Part shown: positions 1-6,883 of the stretch, piece by piece
How positions within the stretch are numbered: position 1 is the stretch's first letter
Layout: every line of letters starts with the position of its first letter
Source: Fimbriimonadales bacterium
GTDB taxonomy: Bacteria > Armatimonadota > Fimbriimonadia > Fimbriimonadales > GBS-DC
Direction: 5' to 3'
Assembly (NCBI GenBank): GCA_026416065.1
Contig: JAOAFW010000301.1
Location: 1 to 12,714, forward strand
DNA length: 12,714 bases
Program-made: the position numbers and the translations under genes
The notes under the pieces: generated by a model
Seen by the model: the letters and a program-made list of their open reading frames with translations, nothing else
Databases searched by the model: none
Told to the model about the DNA's origin: nothing

Positions 1-1
1 G

Positions 2-766
2 TTCACCGATACGGCGAAGCACCAGAAGATGCCCGTGCTGAGCCGCTACCTCGCGCCGCACCTGGCGATTGTCGACCCCGAAATGACGCGCAACCTACCT
101 CCCGCCGCGACGGCGCAGACGGGCATGGACGCGCTCACCCACGCGATCGAGGCGATTGTCGACCTACAGGCGAACCCGTTCTCAGATTTGCTGGCGTTTG
201 AGGCGATTCGGCTGATAACGCGCTACCTGCCGCGTGCGGTTGAAAACGGTGTGGCGGATATGGAGGCGCGCGGCGCGATGGCGTTCGCCGCTACGGTTGC
301 CGGCGCAGCGTTCAACAACAGCATGGTCGGGCTGGCGCACGCGATGGCGCACGCGATAGGCGGGCTGTATGACCTGCCGCACGGCTTGTGCTGTGCGCTC
401 GCCCTGCCCGTCGCAATGCACTTTAATCTGGAGAGCCAGCGCGCGCGCTTTGAGCAAATTGCGCAGGTGATGGGCTACGCCAGCGTCGAAGCCGAAGTCG
501 TGCCGATGCCCGGCGCGGCGGTGCAGGGCTGGATGTGGGATAAAGCCTTCACCGCCGAAGATGCTGTGCTGCGCGTGCGCCAGCTGATGAGCGAGGTCGG
601 AATCCCGGCGCACCTGATCGATGTGGGCGTGGAGGTCTCCGAGAGCGACCTGGAGACGCTGACCGACCTGACCCTCGCCGACGGCTCCATCCTGTTCAAC
701 CCCGTACAGCCGACGCGCGAACAGGTGAAAGAACTGCTGCGCCATATCGCCACTTACACGGAGTGA
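2..766 (+). CDS. Iron-type alcohol dehydrogenase, C-terminal part (5' end outside window)
   Basis: The frame is open to the left edge, so only the C-terminal ~254 residues of a group III, metal-dependent alcohol dehydrogenase are present. Counting from the Met codon at 29, the family's four metal ligands are visible: Asp34 and His38 in GMDALTHAIEA, His104 in GLAHAMAHAIGG and His118 in LPHG. The spacings (4 and 14) match the family. The N-terminal Rossmann-like NAD(P)-binding half lies outside the window. These enzymes interconvert alcohols and aldehydes or ketones with NAD(P)H in the cytoplasm; the substrate cannot be read from the sequence. The stop is 4 nt before the next gene, so the two are probably co-transcribed. 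Family assignment is secure; exact function is unknown. Confidence 0.92.
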   Translation, partial: FTDTAKHQKMPVLSRYLAPHLAIVDPEMTRNLPPAATAQTGMDALTHAIEAIVDLQANPFSDLLAFEAIRLITRYLPRAVENGVADMEARGAMAFAATVAGAAFNNSMVGLAHAMAHAIGGLYDLPHGLCCALALPVAMHFNLESQRARFEQIAQVMGYASVEAEVVPMPGAAVQGWMWDKAFTAEDAVLRVRQLMSEVGIPAHLIDVGVEVSESDLETLTDLTLADGSILFNPVQPTREQVKELLRHIATYTE

Positions 767-770
767 ACCG

Positions 771-2402
771 ATGCTCAGGAAGGAACTAATAGGAATCCCC
801 ATAGGGATGTGGGTTTTCAGCGGCTTATACGCCTTGCTGAATATTATTCTGCGTTCGTATTATATCGACTACGAAGGTCTTCGCCAGATTGCGGCGGCAT
901 CCGAGGGGTTCAGCCGCGCCTCCACCACGTGGTGGAGCGGGCACAGCGTGCTGGGTATCGTGTTGCTTTGGCTCGTCACTCTGCCGCTGAAGTTCGTCAT
1001 GCCGCTGGTGGACGCCGCTCAAATCGTAAGCGCGCTGAGTATCTGGTTTTCTGGGCTGATACTGTTCCGTGTCCTCCGCCTGGTAGGTTTAGGTGCGGGA
1101 CTGAGTGGCTGGCTTGCCTTTTTGTTTTACGGGGCGAATGTCGCGTGGGTAAGCGCGTCGATGTTGCCGGTGGCGTCGCTCGCGCTTCTACTCACGGCGT
1201 GGTGGGGACTGAGCGTAATGCGCTGGTTGGCAGGGCGCGAGCTGGATGCTGCGGGTGGACTGCGCTTGGGCGTGCTGGGGGGCATTTTGGGACTGGTGAA
1301 CCTGTTTGCGCTGGTACCGGCGTTGGCAGCAGGGATTTTGGCGTTGCGACGCGGGGGCGGCGCAGGGTTGCTGGGAGCGGCAATCGGCGTTGCGCTGGTG
1401 GGCTATCTCGCTGTCTATTTCGCTGTGCTGCCTGCGGAAGTACAGGTCGGTGGCGCAACGCGCCCCAAACCCTCCGTTGTAGAATGGTTCTGGACAGGCG
1501 AGGGCGCATCGCAGATCGATATCCCCCGATTCAGTGGGTTATACTGGCGCGCGCTGGGCGAACAGGTTCAGAACAGCCTCATCGCGCTGGGGCAGCCCTT
1601 CCGCGTGCGTGATGTGTACCAATACTATCTGGGCGGTGGATTCGTCACGCTTATCAAGGGCGCATTCTTGTTGGTATCGCTCATGTTTCTGATTGTGTTG
1701 ATGACCATTCGTTTTTCGGGCGAGCGCGTGGCGACGGATCGGCTCGTCGACGCGGTGCGCGGTCTGGGAGGCTGGACATTGTTGTTCTCGTTGCTGGTTC
1801 TCGTCCTCTGGCAAGGCGACCGGCAGGCGTTTTATCTGTGGACTCTTTTCTGGGCGATTGCAGGTTTAGGCGGCTGGCTGGGCAGCTATGTGGAGGAAGA
1901 CGCGCGTCGTGTGGCACTTGCGCTGCCCGTGCTGGCTTCGATTATGCTTGTGTTTGGGCTGATGAAGGTCGCGACGCTGCGCTCAGACGAACACGACAGC
2001 GAACGTCAAGAAGCGGCGGCGTTCTCGACCGGGATCAGGGAAGGCGACGTACTCATCGCGAGCACTCGCCTCACCGAGTGGCTGCGCTACTACGCTGCAG
2101 GCAGGGCGCAGGCAATCGACGCCAGCTGCTGGAAGCAGCCCGAAACCGATTTTCAGACCACCTTGCAAAACGCCCGCCAAGAGGGCAAGCGCGTGGTGCT
2201 GTGGGATTACGCGCTGAACCCCGAAATCTACCAGCGCGCTGAGCTGATGTTCAACCCAGCGTGGCTGGAATCGCTGGGCAAAGCGCAAACACAGGCGCGC
2301 AACGGCGGCGGCGCGTACCTGCGCAGGTACGTCAACATGGTGGTCTACCCAACGCTGACGACTCAGGCAGGCGAGGTGCAAACCTTTGGCGCAAAACCGT
2401 AA
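771..2402 (+). CDS. Polytopic membrane protein, possible GT-C-like glycosyltransferase
   Basis: A 543-residue protein starting with ATG, with GGAGTG at 760-765 as ribosome binding site. Many hydrophobic segments cover residues ~8-28, 58-80, 83-103, 110-150, 165-190, 198-220, 292-312, 333-372 and 381-400; a soluble tail follows (~405-543). The first loop after TM1 carries Asp33 and Glu35, followed by a GHS motif (His58) and an amphipathic stretch. This resembles the layout of GT-C membrane glycosyltransferases (an acidic residue in the first extracytoplasmic loop, then a His-containing turn before TM2). The canonical HPPG-type motif is absent, so the resemblance is only architectural. No enzyme function can be assigned. 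It lies 4 nt after the dehydrogenase gene and 6 nt before an ECF sigma gene. A membrane-sensor role for that sigma factor is conceivable, but no anti-sigma domain is recognisable. Confidence 0.85.
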   Translation: MLRKELIGIPIGMWVFSGLYALLNIILRSYYIDYEGLRQIAAASEGFSRASTTWWSGHSVLGIVLLWLVTLPLKFVMPLVDAAQIVSALSIWFSGLILFRVLRLVGLGAGLSGWLAFLFYGANVAWVSASMLPVASLALLLTAWWGLSVMRWLAGRELDAAGGLRLGVLGGILGLVNLFALVPALAAGILALRRGGGAGLLGAAIGVALVGYLAVYFAVLPAEVQVGGATRPKPSVVEWFWTGEGASQIDIPRFSGLYWRALGEQVQNSLIALGQPFRVRDVYQYYLGGGFVTLIKGAFLLVSLMFLIVLMTIRFSGERVATDRLVDAVRGLGGWTLLFSLLVLVLWQGDRQAFYLWTLFWAIAGLGGWLGSYVEEDARRVALALPVLASIMLVFGLMKVATLRSDEHDSERQEAAAFSTGIREGDVLIASTRLTEWLRYYAAGRAQAIDASCWKQPETDFQTTLQNARQEGKRVVLWDYALNPEIYQRAELMFNPAWLESLGKAQTQARNGGGAYLRRYVNMVVYPTLTTQAGEVQTFGAKP

Positions 2403-2408
2403 TTTAAC

Positions 2409-2993
2409 GTGACCATGACCGAAGACATCTATCTGATCGAAGCGGCGAAGCAAGGCGACGACCGCGCCTTCGACAGGCTCTGGGCGCGCCATCGGGACAA
2501 AGTGTTCAAATCACTGCTGCGGGCGTGCGGCGGCAACCCCGACACCACGCACGATGTGCTGCAGGACGCGCTACTGAACGCTTTCAAAGCGTTGCAGCAG
2601 TTTCGCGGCGACGCCAACTTCGCTACGTGGCTCTACACCATCGCACGACGGCTCTGCATCCGTGCCCGCCGCGACTTAGACCGCTTCTACTCGCTCGACG
2701 ACCCGCTCAGCAGCGAAGAAGGCAAAGCCATCCTGCGCCAGCTGATTGACCAGCACGCCCAAGATCCTGAAGCCATCGCCATCGAGAACGACCTGCGCGA
2801 GCGAGTGCAACAGGCGGTGGCAGAACTACCCGACTCGTTGCGCCCCGTACTACAGCTACGCGACATCGAGGGGCTATCCACTGAAGAGACCGCCGAGAAA
2901 CTCGGTATCACGCAGGCTGCAGTGAAGGCACGGCTCCACCGCGCCCGCGAGCTCTTGCGACAAAAACTGGAAACCTATTTGAGACAGGAATAG
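2409..2993 (+). CDS. ECF-type (group 4) RNA polymerase sigma factor
   Basis: A ~194-residue extracytoplasmic-function sigma factor that directs RNA polymerase to a specific promoter set. Region 2 lies at about residues 20-90; DVLQDALLNAFKAL and FATWLYTIARRLCIRARRD are typical of core binding and -10 recognition. Region 4 is at about 135-188, with the -35-binding helix-turn-helix LSTEETAEKLGITQAAVKAR. Regions 1 and 3 are absent, as expected for this group. The start is either GTG 2409 (6 nt after the upstream stop) or ATG 2415; neither has a clear Shine-Dalgarno, which suggests coupling to the upstream gene. No anti-sigma gene follows. The next gene is another, sigma-70-type, sigma factor. The regulon is not deducible. 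Confidence 0.93.
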   Translation: MTMTEDIYLIEAAKQGDDRAFDRLWARHRDKVFKSLLRACGGNPDTTHDVLQDALLNAFKALQQFRGDANFATWLYTIARRLCIRARRDLDRFYSLDDPLSSEEGKAILRQLIDQHAQDPEAIAIENDLRERVQQAVAELPDSLRPVLQLRDIEGLSTEETAEKLGITQAAVKARLHRARELLRQKLETYLRQE

Positions 2994-3066
2994 GAACAAT
3001 TAAAGACACCAATCCTACAAGTAGTGGATTTTAACCCGAATTCCCCCTATATAACCGTCCAACCCC

Positions 3067-3095
3067 TTGACAAATGCGCCAATTCTTGCTATAAT
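3067..3095 (+). promoter_or_regulatory. Full-consensus sigma-70 promoter with extended -10
   Basis: TTGACA at 3067-3072 and TATAAT at 3090-3095 are separated by exactly 17 bp, and TG at 3087-3088 gives an extended -10 (TGCTATAAT). Both hexamers match consensus perfectly, which is rare even for rRNA promoters. Predicted transcription start is near 3101-3103, in a G run. The transcript would have a ~235-nt leader before the sigma-70 gene, or could be an independent small RNA. Confidence 0.85.
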
Positions 3096-3099
3096 TTTA

Positions 3100-3260
3100 G
3101 GGGCTGTCGCCGATGGGGGCGGGAATCCCGTGAAATCCTGCGCAAAAGACGCAAACATAGCAGGAAACACGACAGTGAGGCTATAATTAAGATTCGGCGT
3201 CGGAGCGCACGGAACCATATCTAAGGGCGAATCGTATAGTCTCTCGGGGTACGAACGCCT
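3100..3260 (+). ncRNA. Candidate structured leader RNA or small RNA, possibly bistable
   Basis: RNA from the consensus promoter would begin here. Visible helices: CTGTCG (3104-3109) with CGACAG (3170-3175), enclosing two hairpins, CGGG/CCCG (3120-3123 with 3127-3130, loop AAT) and TCCTGC/GCAGGA (3136-3141 with 3160-3165). The same 5' strand can instead form a ten-position helix, 3104-3113 with 3194-3203, interrupted only by one U-U mismatch and one G-U pair. The two pairings exclude each other. Downstream, GGCG/CGCC (3226-3229 with 3256-3259) stacks on CGTA/TACG (3233-3236 with 3250-3253) across a small AAT/AA internal loop. No U-run follows, so control by intrinsic termination is not evident. 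I do not recognise a known riboswitch class. Structure was judged by eye, without energy calculation or alignment. Confidence 0.4.
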
Positions 3261-3286
3261 ATATAGAAATAAACACTCTGGCGAGA

Positions 3287-3304
3287 TTGTGAACGAGTTC
3301 ACAA
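3287..3304. promoter_or_regulatory. Putative Rex operator (redox-responsive)
   Basis: TTGTGAACGAGTTCACAA is a perfect inverted repeat (8-bp arms, 2-bp centre). It matches the known Rex consensus TTGTGAA-N4-TTCACAA at every defined position. It lies 33 bp upstream of the sigma-70 start codon, just ahead of a -10-like TATACT (3312-3317) and downstream of the consensus promoter. Rex bound here could occlude a proximal promoter or block elongation. rex itself is the second gene of the cluster, so negative autoregulation that is relieved at a high NADH/NAD+ ratio is likely. Confidence 0.85.
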
Positions 3305-3320
3305 GTTGCGCTATACTAAC

Positions 3321-3328
3321 AGGAGGTG
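3321..3328 (+). promoter_or_regulatory. Shine-Dalgarno that fixes the sigma-70 gene start
   Basis: AGGAGGTG is complementary to the 16S rRNA 3' end and lies 8 nt before GTG 3337. An earlier in-frame GTG at 3289 lies inside the Rex-like operator and has no such site, so translation almost certainly begins at 3337. Confidence 0.9.
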
Positions 3329-3336
3329 TTATCGAA

Positions 3337-4596
3337 GTGCCCGTATTGGATGAGGAGATGGATATTTTGATGGATACGCAGGCAACGGCTCGTCTGAACA
3401 AGGCGGGGCGGGATACGCTTTATGACGATCCGCTCGGCTTGGAAATGGATACATCCGATCTGGATGAACTGGAGACGCTGGAAGAAGACTTCTCGTCTCT
3501 GGGCTTGGGTAGTTTGGACCTGGGCGACGAGCTGGGCGGCGAAGAAGAGGTCGATTTCTGGGGCGGAGTCGGCGAAGAGACACCACACGAGGAAGACAGC
3601 GTCGAGATTGAACTCTGGATGCTGCAAAGCCGTCGTTCACAACTGCTCACTCCCGAAGAGGAGATTCGCTTCTCACAGCAGGTGCAAGAGGGGGAACGAC
3701 TTTACAAGATTCGCAGACAACTGGCAGAGAAGCGTAAGGTCGCCCCCGAAAGTATTAGCGATGAGGAGTGGGCGAAAGCGGCGAATCTCCCCGAGTGGGA
3801 ACTGATTGTACGCATTCAAGAAGCCGAAGAGGCGAAGCGACGCCTGATCGAATCGAACCTGCGCCTCGTGGTCAGCATCGCCAAGCGGTACGCCTCGCGC
3901 GGAATCTCGTTGGCAGACCTGATTCAGGAAGGTAACTTGGGGCTGATTCGCGCCGTCGAGAAGTTCGATCCCGACCGCGGATTCCGTTTTAGCACCTACG
4001 CTACATGGTGGATTCGGCGCGCCATCGCCCGCGCGGTCATCAACAACAGCCGCACGATTCGAATCCCTGTTTACGTGGCGGAGCTGATTAACAAGGTCAT
4101 CAAGACCGAACTGCGTCTGCAGCAGATTCTGCAGCGTGAGCCGACCGACGAGGAAATCGCGGCGGAGACCAAAATGTCCGTTGAGCGCGTGCGTGAGATT
4201 CGACGCGCAGCGGTGGAGCCTATCTCCATCGAGAGCCCTGTCGGGGAACGCGACAACGCCACGCTCGGCGAGTTCATCCCGTCGCAGGACATCGTGCCCA
4301 CGCCTGAAGATGTGACGGCGCGGCTAATCCTGCGCGAGCAGATCGATATGATTCTGGAGAAGCTGCAGCCGCGTGAGCGCGATGTGGTGCGTCTACGCTT
4401 CGGACTGGACGACGGACATCAGCGCACCCTCGAAGAGGTTGGCGCGGAACTCAAAATCACGCGCGAGCGCGTGCGCCAGCTGGAGCTGCGCGCCCTGCGC
4501 AAACTCCGACTCATCGGTGAGCGCATCGAAGACCTGCGCCGTAATCAGGGACTCGAACTCGAAGACGCGCTCGCGCTCATCGAAGAAGTTCAGTAA
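3337..4596 (+). CDS. Sigma-70 family RNA polymerase sigma factor (SigA/RpoD-like, divergent region 2.4)
   Basis: From GTG 3337 the protein has 419 residues. Residues ~5-90 are strongly acidic and have no clear region 1.1. Region 1.2 lies at ~87-120; a linker (~121-165) resembles cyanobacterial-type SigA factors. Region 2 is at ~166-240, with SNLRLVVSIAKRY, DLIQEGNLGLIRAVEKFD and FSTYATWWIRRAIARAV. Region 3 is at ~240-320 and region 4 at ~330-392, where the -35 helix ITRERVRQLE keeps its DNA-contacting Arg and Glu. A 27-residue charged tail follows. Unusually, the residues equivalent to E. coli sigma70 Gln437 and Thr440, which read the -10 element at position -12, are Arg228 and Ala231; the His455 equivalent is Tyr246. 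It may be a housekeeping sigma with lineage-specific residues or a group 2 factor. The Rex-like operator and long leader suggest conditional control. It heads the cluster with rex, nadB and the P-II gene. Confidence 0.95.
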   Translation: MPVLDEEMDILMDTQATARLNKAGRDTLYDDPLGLEMDTSDLDELETLEEDFSSLGLGSLDLGDELGGEEEVDFWGGVGEETPHEEDSVEIELWMLQSRRSQLLTPEEEIRFSQQVQEGERLYKIRRQLAEKRKVAPESISDEEWAKAANLPEWELIVRIQEAEEAKRRLIESNLRLVVSIAKRYASRGISLADLIQEGNLGLIRAVEKFDPDRGFRFSTYATWWIRRAIARAVINNSRTIRIPVYVAELINKVIKTELRLQQILQREPTDEEIAAETKMSVERVREIRRAAVEPISIESPVGERDNATLGEFIPSQDIVPTPEDVTARLILREQIDMILEKLQPRERDVVRLRFGLDDGHQRTLEEVGAELKITRERVRQLELRALRKLRLIGERIEDLRRNQGLELEDALALIEEVQ

Positions 4597-4601
4597 AACC
4601 C

Positions 4602-4635
4602 CATCGAGCAGGCAGACCGCCTGCTCGATGCTTTT
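4602..4635 (+). terminator. Intrinsic terminator/attenuator between the sigma-70 gene and rex
   Basis: CATCGAGCAGGC (4602-4613) and GCCTGCTCGATG (4619-4630) form a perfect 12-bp stem with a 5-nt loop, followed by CTTTTC. The stem is strong but the T-run has only four bases, so termination is probably partial. Downstream rex starts 10 nt later, so this hairpin would lower rex-nadB-PII expression relative to the sigma gene. Confidence 0.8.
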
Positions 4636-4644
4636 CGAACGCCT

Positions 4645-5319
4645 ATGACCGAGACGCGCGTGCCGATTCCGACCTTAGAACGCTTAGCCATCTACCTGCG
4701 CGTGTTGCTGGACGCCCACGAAGCGGGCATTCAGACCCTCTCGTCGCAGGAGATGGAGCAGCACTCAGGCATCAGTGCGGCGCAGTTCCGCAAAGACCTT
4801 TCCTACTTCGGCGAGTTCGGCAAGCCCGGCGTGGGCTACTCGGTGTCGGGACTCATCCACTGTATCGAGCGCATCCTGCGCTTGGATGAGGAGCAGCCGA
4901 TTCTGCTGGTGGGCGCAGGCAACATCGGCTCCGCGCTGGTGGGCTACCCCAACTTTCGGGCGCACCGCCTGCGCATCGCCGCCGTGTTCGACAACAACTT
5001 CGTCAAAATCGGGCGTCCGTTCGGCGACTTGATGATTGAGGACATCGCCCGCATCAAAGAGGTGAACGCCGAGATTGGAGCGCGACTGGGGATTATCGCT
5101 GTGCCCGCCCATGCCGCGCAGGAAGTCGCCGACCTGCTGGTGGAGGCAGGCGTGACGGGCATCCTCAACTTCGCGCCCACCATCCTGCGCGTGCCTGAGC
5201 ATGTGCATGTGCGCAATGTCTCATTCCTGCAGGAACTCGCCGTGCTGTCGTACCACGCCGTTGAAGAAGCATTGTGCGTAAACGGTCAGGCGACTCGCGG
5301 AGGCAAGGATGGAGTATGA
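4645..5319 (+). CDS. rex: Redox-sensing transcriptional repressor Rex
   Basis: A 224-residue Rex protein. An N-terminal winged helix (residues ~8-80) includes the hallmark AAQFRKDLSYFGEFGKPGVGY around 45-65. A Rossmann NADH-binding domain follows, with GAGNIG at 90-95 and the AAVFDNN strand end that contacts the nucleotide. A C-terminal helix swaps between subunits of the dimer. Rex binds TTGTGAA-N4-TTCACAA sites when NAD+ is high and is released by NADH, usually controlling fermentation, respiration and sometimes NAD-metabolism genes. A perfect site of this form lies at 3287-3304, ahead of the preceding gene. ATG 4645 has no obvious Shine-Dalgarno and follows the terminator hairpin closely, so translation may be weak. 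The 3' end overlaps nadB by 11 nt. Assignment is secure. Confidence 0.97.
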   Translation: MTETRVPIPTLERLAIYLRVLLDAHEAGIQTLSSQEMEQHSGISAAQFRKDLSYFGEFGKPGVGYSVSGLIHCIERILRLDEEQPILLVGAGNIGSALVGYPNFRAHRLRIAAVFDNNFVKIGRPFGDLMIEDIARIKEVNAEIGARLGIIAVPAHAAQEVADLLVEAGVTGILNFAPTILRVPEHVHVRNVSFLQELAVLSYHAVEEALCVNGQATRGGKDGV

Positions 5320-6883
5320 CTTTCTGGTGCTGGGCAGCGGCATGGCGGGGCTGACCTTCGCCATTAACGCCGCGCCGCACGGCTCGGTGGCGATTCTCAC
5401 CAAAAAGCAACGCTCGGAGTCGAACACGAACTACGCGCAGGGCGGTATCGCCGCCGCCATCGGCAAGGATGACTCGTGGGAGCTGCACCTGCAGGATACG
5501 CTTACTGCAGGCGCGGGGCTATGCGACCGCGAGGCGGTGGAAGTGCTGGTCAGAAACGGTCCGCGCCTCATCCACTGGCTGATTGAACTCGGCGCGCAGT
5601 TCGATAAAAATCCCGATGGTAGCATCGCGCTGGGCAAAGAGGGCGGACACTCGCGCAACCGCATTATTCACGCCGCTGACCATACCGGCTACGAAATTGA
5701 GCGCACGCTGCTTATCGCCGCTCGCAGGACCCCACACATCACCGTGCTGGAACACTATCAGGCGCTGGACTTAATTGTCGAAAACGGCGCGTGTGCAGGT
5801 GTGCAGGTACTGGATACGCTCACAGGCGATCTATTTGAAATTCGTGCAAAGGCGGTTCTGCTCGCGACGGGCGGCTGCGGACAGGTCTACCTGCACACCA
5901 GCAACCCACTGATTGCCACAGGCGACGGCATTGCGATGGCTTGGCGCGCAGGCGCGACAATGGGCAACATGGAGTTTATCCAGTTCCACCCTACTACACT
6001 GTACCACACCGACGCGCCCTCGTTCCTGATTTCGGAAGCCGTGCGCGGCGAGGGCGGGATTTTGCGCCGACGCGACGGTTATCGCTTCATGCCCGACTAC
6101 GACCCGCGCGCGGAACTCGCCCCGCGCGACATCGTCGCCCGCGCGATCGACGCCGAACTCAAAAAGACGGGCGACCCGTGTGTGTTTCTGGACATCACGC
6201 ACTTAGATCCTGAGTTCGTGCAGCGACGCTTCCCCACCATCTACCACACCTGCCTGCAGTACGGCGTGGACATCACGAAAGAGCCTATTCCCGTCGTGCC
6301 AGCGGCGCACTACACATGCGGCGGCGTGTGGACGGACTTGGACGGGCGCACGACCATCCCACGCCTGTACGCCTGCGGCGAGGTCGCGTATACGGGCGTG
6401 CATGGCGCGAACCGTTTGGCGAGCAACTCACTGCTGGAGGCGCTGGTGTTCGCTGAGCGCGCCGCCTTGCACGCGACCACGCGCCTCGATGAGCTGCCGC
6501 CCAAGCCCAAACCCTCCTGTATCATGGCGCAACTGCCCCCGATTGAACCTGCGCCCGAAATCCACGACCACGCCTATAACTGGGACGCCGACCGCCTGCA
6601 AATCCGCAAAGTGATGCAAAAGAAGGTGGGCATCGTGCGCACAGTGCAACGCCTGAACGAGGCACGATGTGAGCTGGAGCAGCTCGCACCCCAAATCGAA
6701 GCCGCCTATCGGATGTTGTCCCCCACCGTCGAGTCATGTGAGGCGCGAAATCTCGTTGCCTGCGCCCTGCTGATTACCCACAGCGCGCTCGCCCGCAAGG
6801 AAAGCCGCGGGCTGCACTATGTGCTGGACTACCCCGAAACGCGCGAGGAGTTCGCCGCCTGCCCCACGCTAATTACGACATGA
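5309..6883 (+). CDS. nadB: L-aspartate oxidase
   Basis: 524 residues, close to the usual ~530-540. The flavoenzyme oxidises L-aspartate to iminoaspartate, the first step of de novo NAD synthesis; NadA then makes quinolinate. FAD-binding GSGMAG is at residues 9-14, followed by the family hallmark SNTNYAQGGIA (~38-48) and GGHSRNRIIHAADHTG (~111-127). The active-site segment RAELAPRDIVARAI around 265-280 includes the Arg273 expected for substrate binding, and the C-terminal FAD motif GVHGANRLASNSLLEALVF is at ~357-376. These active-site segments separate it from succinate dehydrogenase flavoprotein. The start ATG overlaps the end of rex and has GGAGG (5299-5303) five bases upstream. The stop overlaps the P-II start as ATGA. 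No nadA or nadC is present in the window. Placement directly after rex links NAD supply to redox state. Confidence 0.97.
   Translation: MEYDFLVLGSGMAGLTFAINAAPHGSVAILTKKQRSESNTNYAQGGIAAAIGKDDSWELHLQDTLTAGAGLCDREAVEVLVRNGPRLIHWLIELGAQFDKNPDGSIALGKEGGHSRNRIIHAADHTGYEIERTLLIAARRTPHITVLEHYQALDLIVENGACAGVQVLDTLTGDLFEIRAKAVLLATGGCGQVYLHTSNPLIATGDGIAMAWRAGATMGNMEFIQFHPTTLYHTDAPSFLISEAVRGEGGILRRRDGYRFMPDYDPRAELAPRDIVARAIDAELKKTGDPCVFLDITHLDPEFVQRRFPTIYHTCLQYGVDITKEPIPVVPAAHYTCGGVWTDLDGRTTIPRLYACGEVAYTGVHGANRLASNSLLEALVFAERAALHATTRLDELPPKPKPSCIMAQLPPIEPAPEIHDHAYNWDADRLQIRKVMQKKVGIVRTVQRLNEARCELEQLAPQIEAAYRMLSPTVESCEARNLVACALLITHSALARKESRGLHYVLDYPETREEFAACPTLITT

Larger units (their letters stand above)
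2994..3336. other. Long intergenic region with stacked regulatory elements
   Basis: This 343-bp gap between the ECF and sigma-70 genes shows no convincing gene. At its left end AATCC (3011-3015) and GGATT (3026-3030) can form a weak stem followed by TTTT overlapping the stem end; it could be a poor terminator of the ECF transcript. After that come a consensus promoter (3067-3095), a structured leader (about 3100-3260), extra -10-like hexamers TATAAT (3182-3187) and TATATA (3260-3265), a Rex-like operator (3287-3304), TATACT (3312-3317) and a strong Shine-Dalgarno (3321-3328). A 66-codon open frame at 3024-3224 runs through the promoter and structured region, lacks a ribosome binding site and is not considered real. 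Confidence 0.8.

Noticed and set aside
182..802. - strand open frame of 206 codons
   Set aside because: Antisense to the alcohol dehydrogenase with conserved metal ligands; no family resemblance.
3024..3224. 66-codon + strand open frame in the intergenic region
   Set aside because: It spans the consensus promoter, has no ribosome binding site and no protein-like composition.
3100..3260. Resemblance to cobalamin riboswitch, c-di-AMP riboswitch or tmRNA 5' end
   Set aside because: Short matches such as GGGAATCCCGTGAAATCC or GGGGCTG occur, but the conserved cores and pairings of those classes are missing.
3312..3317. TATACT as the main -10 of the sigma-70 gene
   Set aside because: No convincing -35 at proper spacing, and the start near 3324 would cut into the Shine-Dalgarno; kept only as a possible proximal element.
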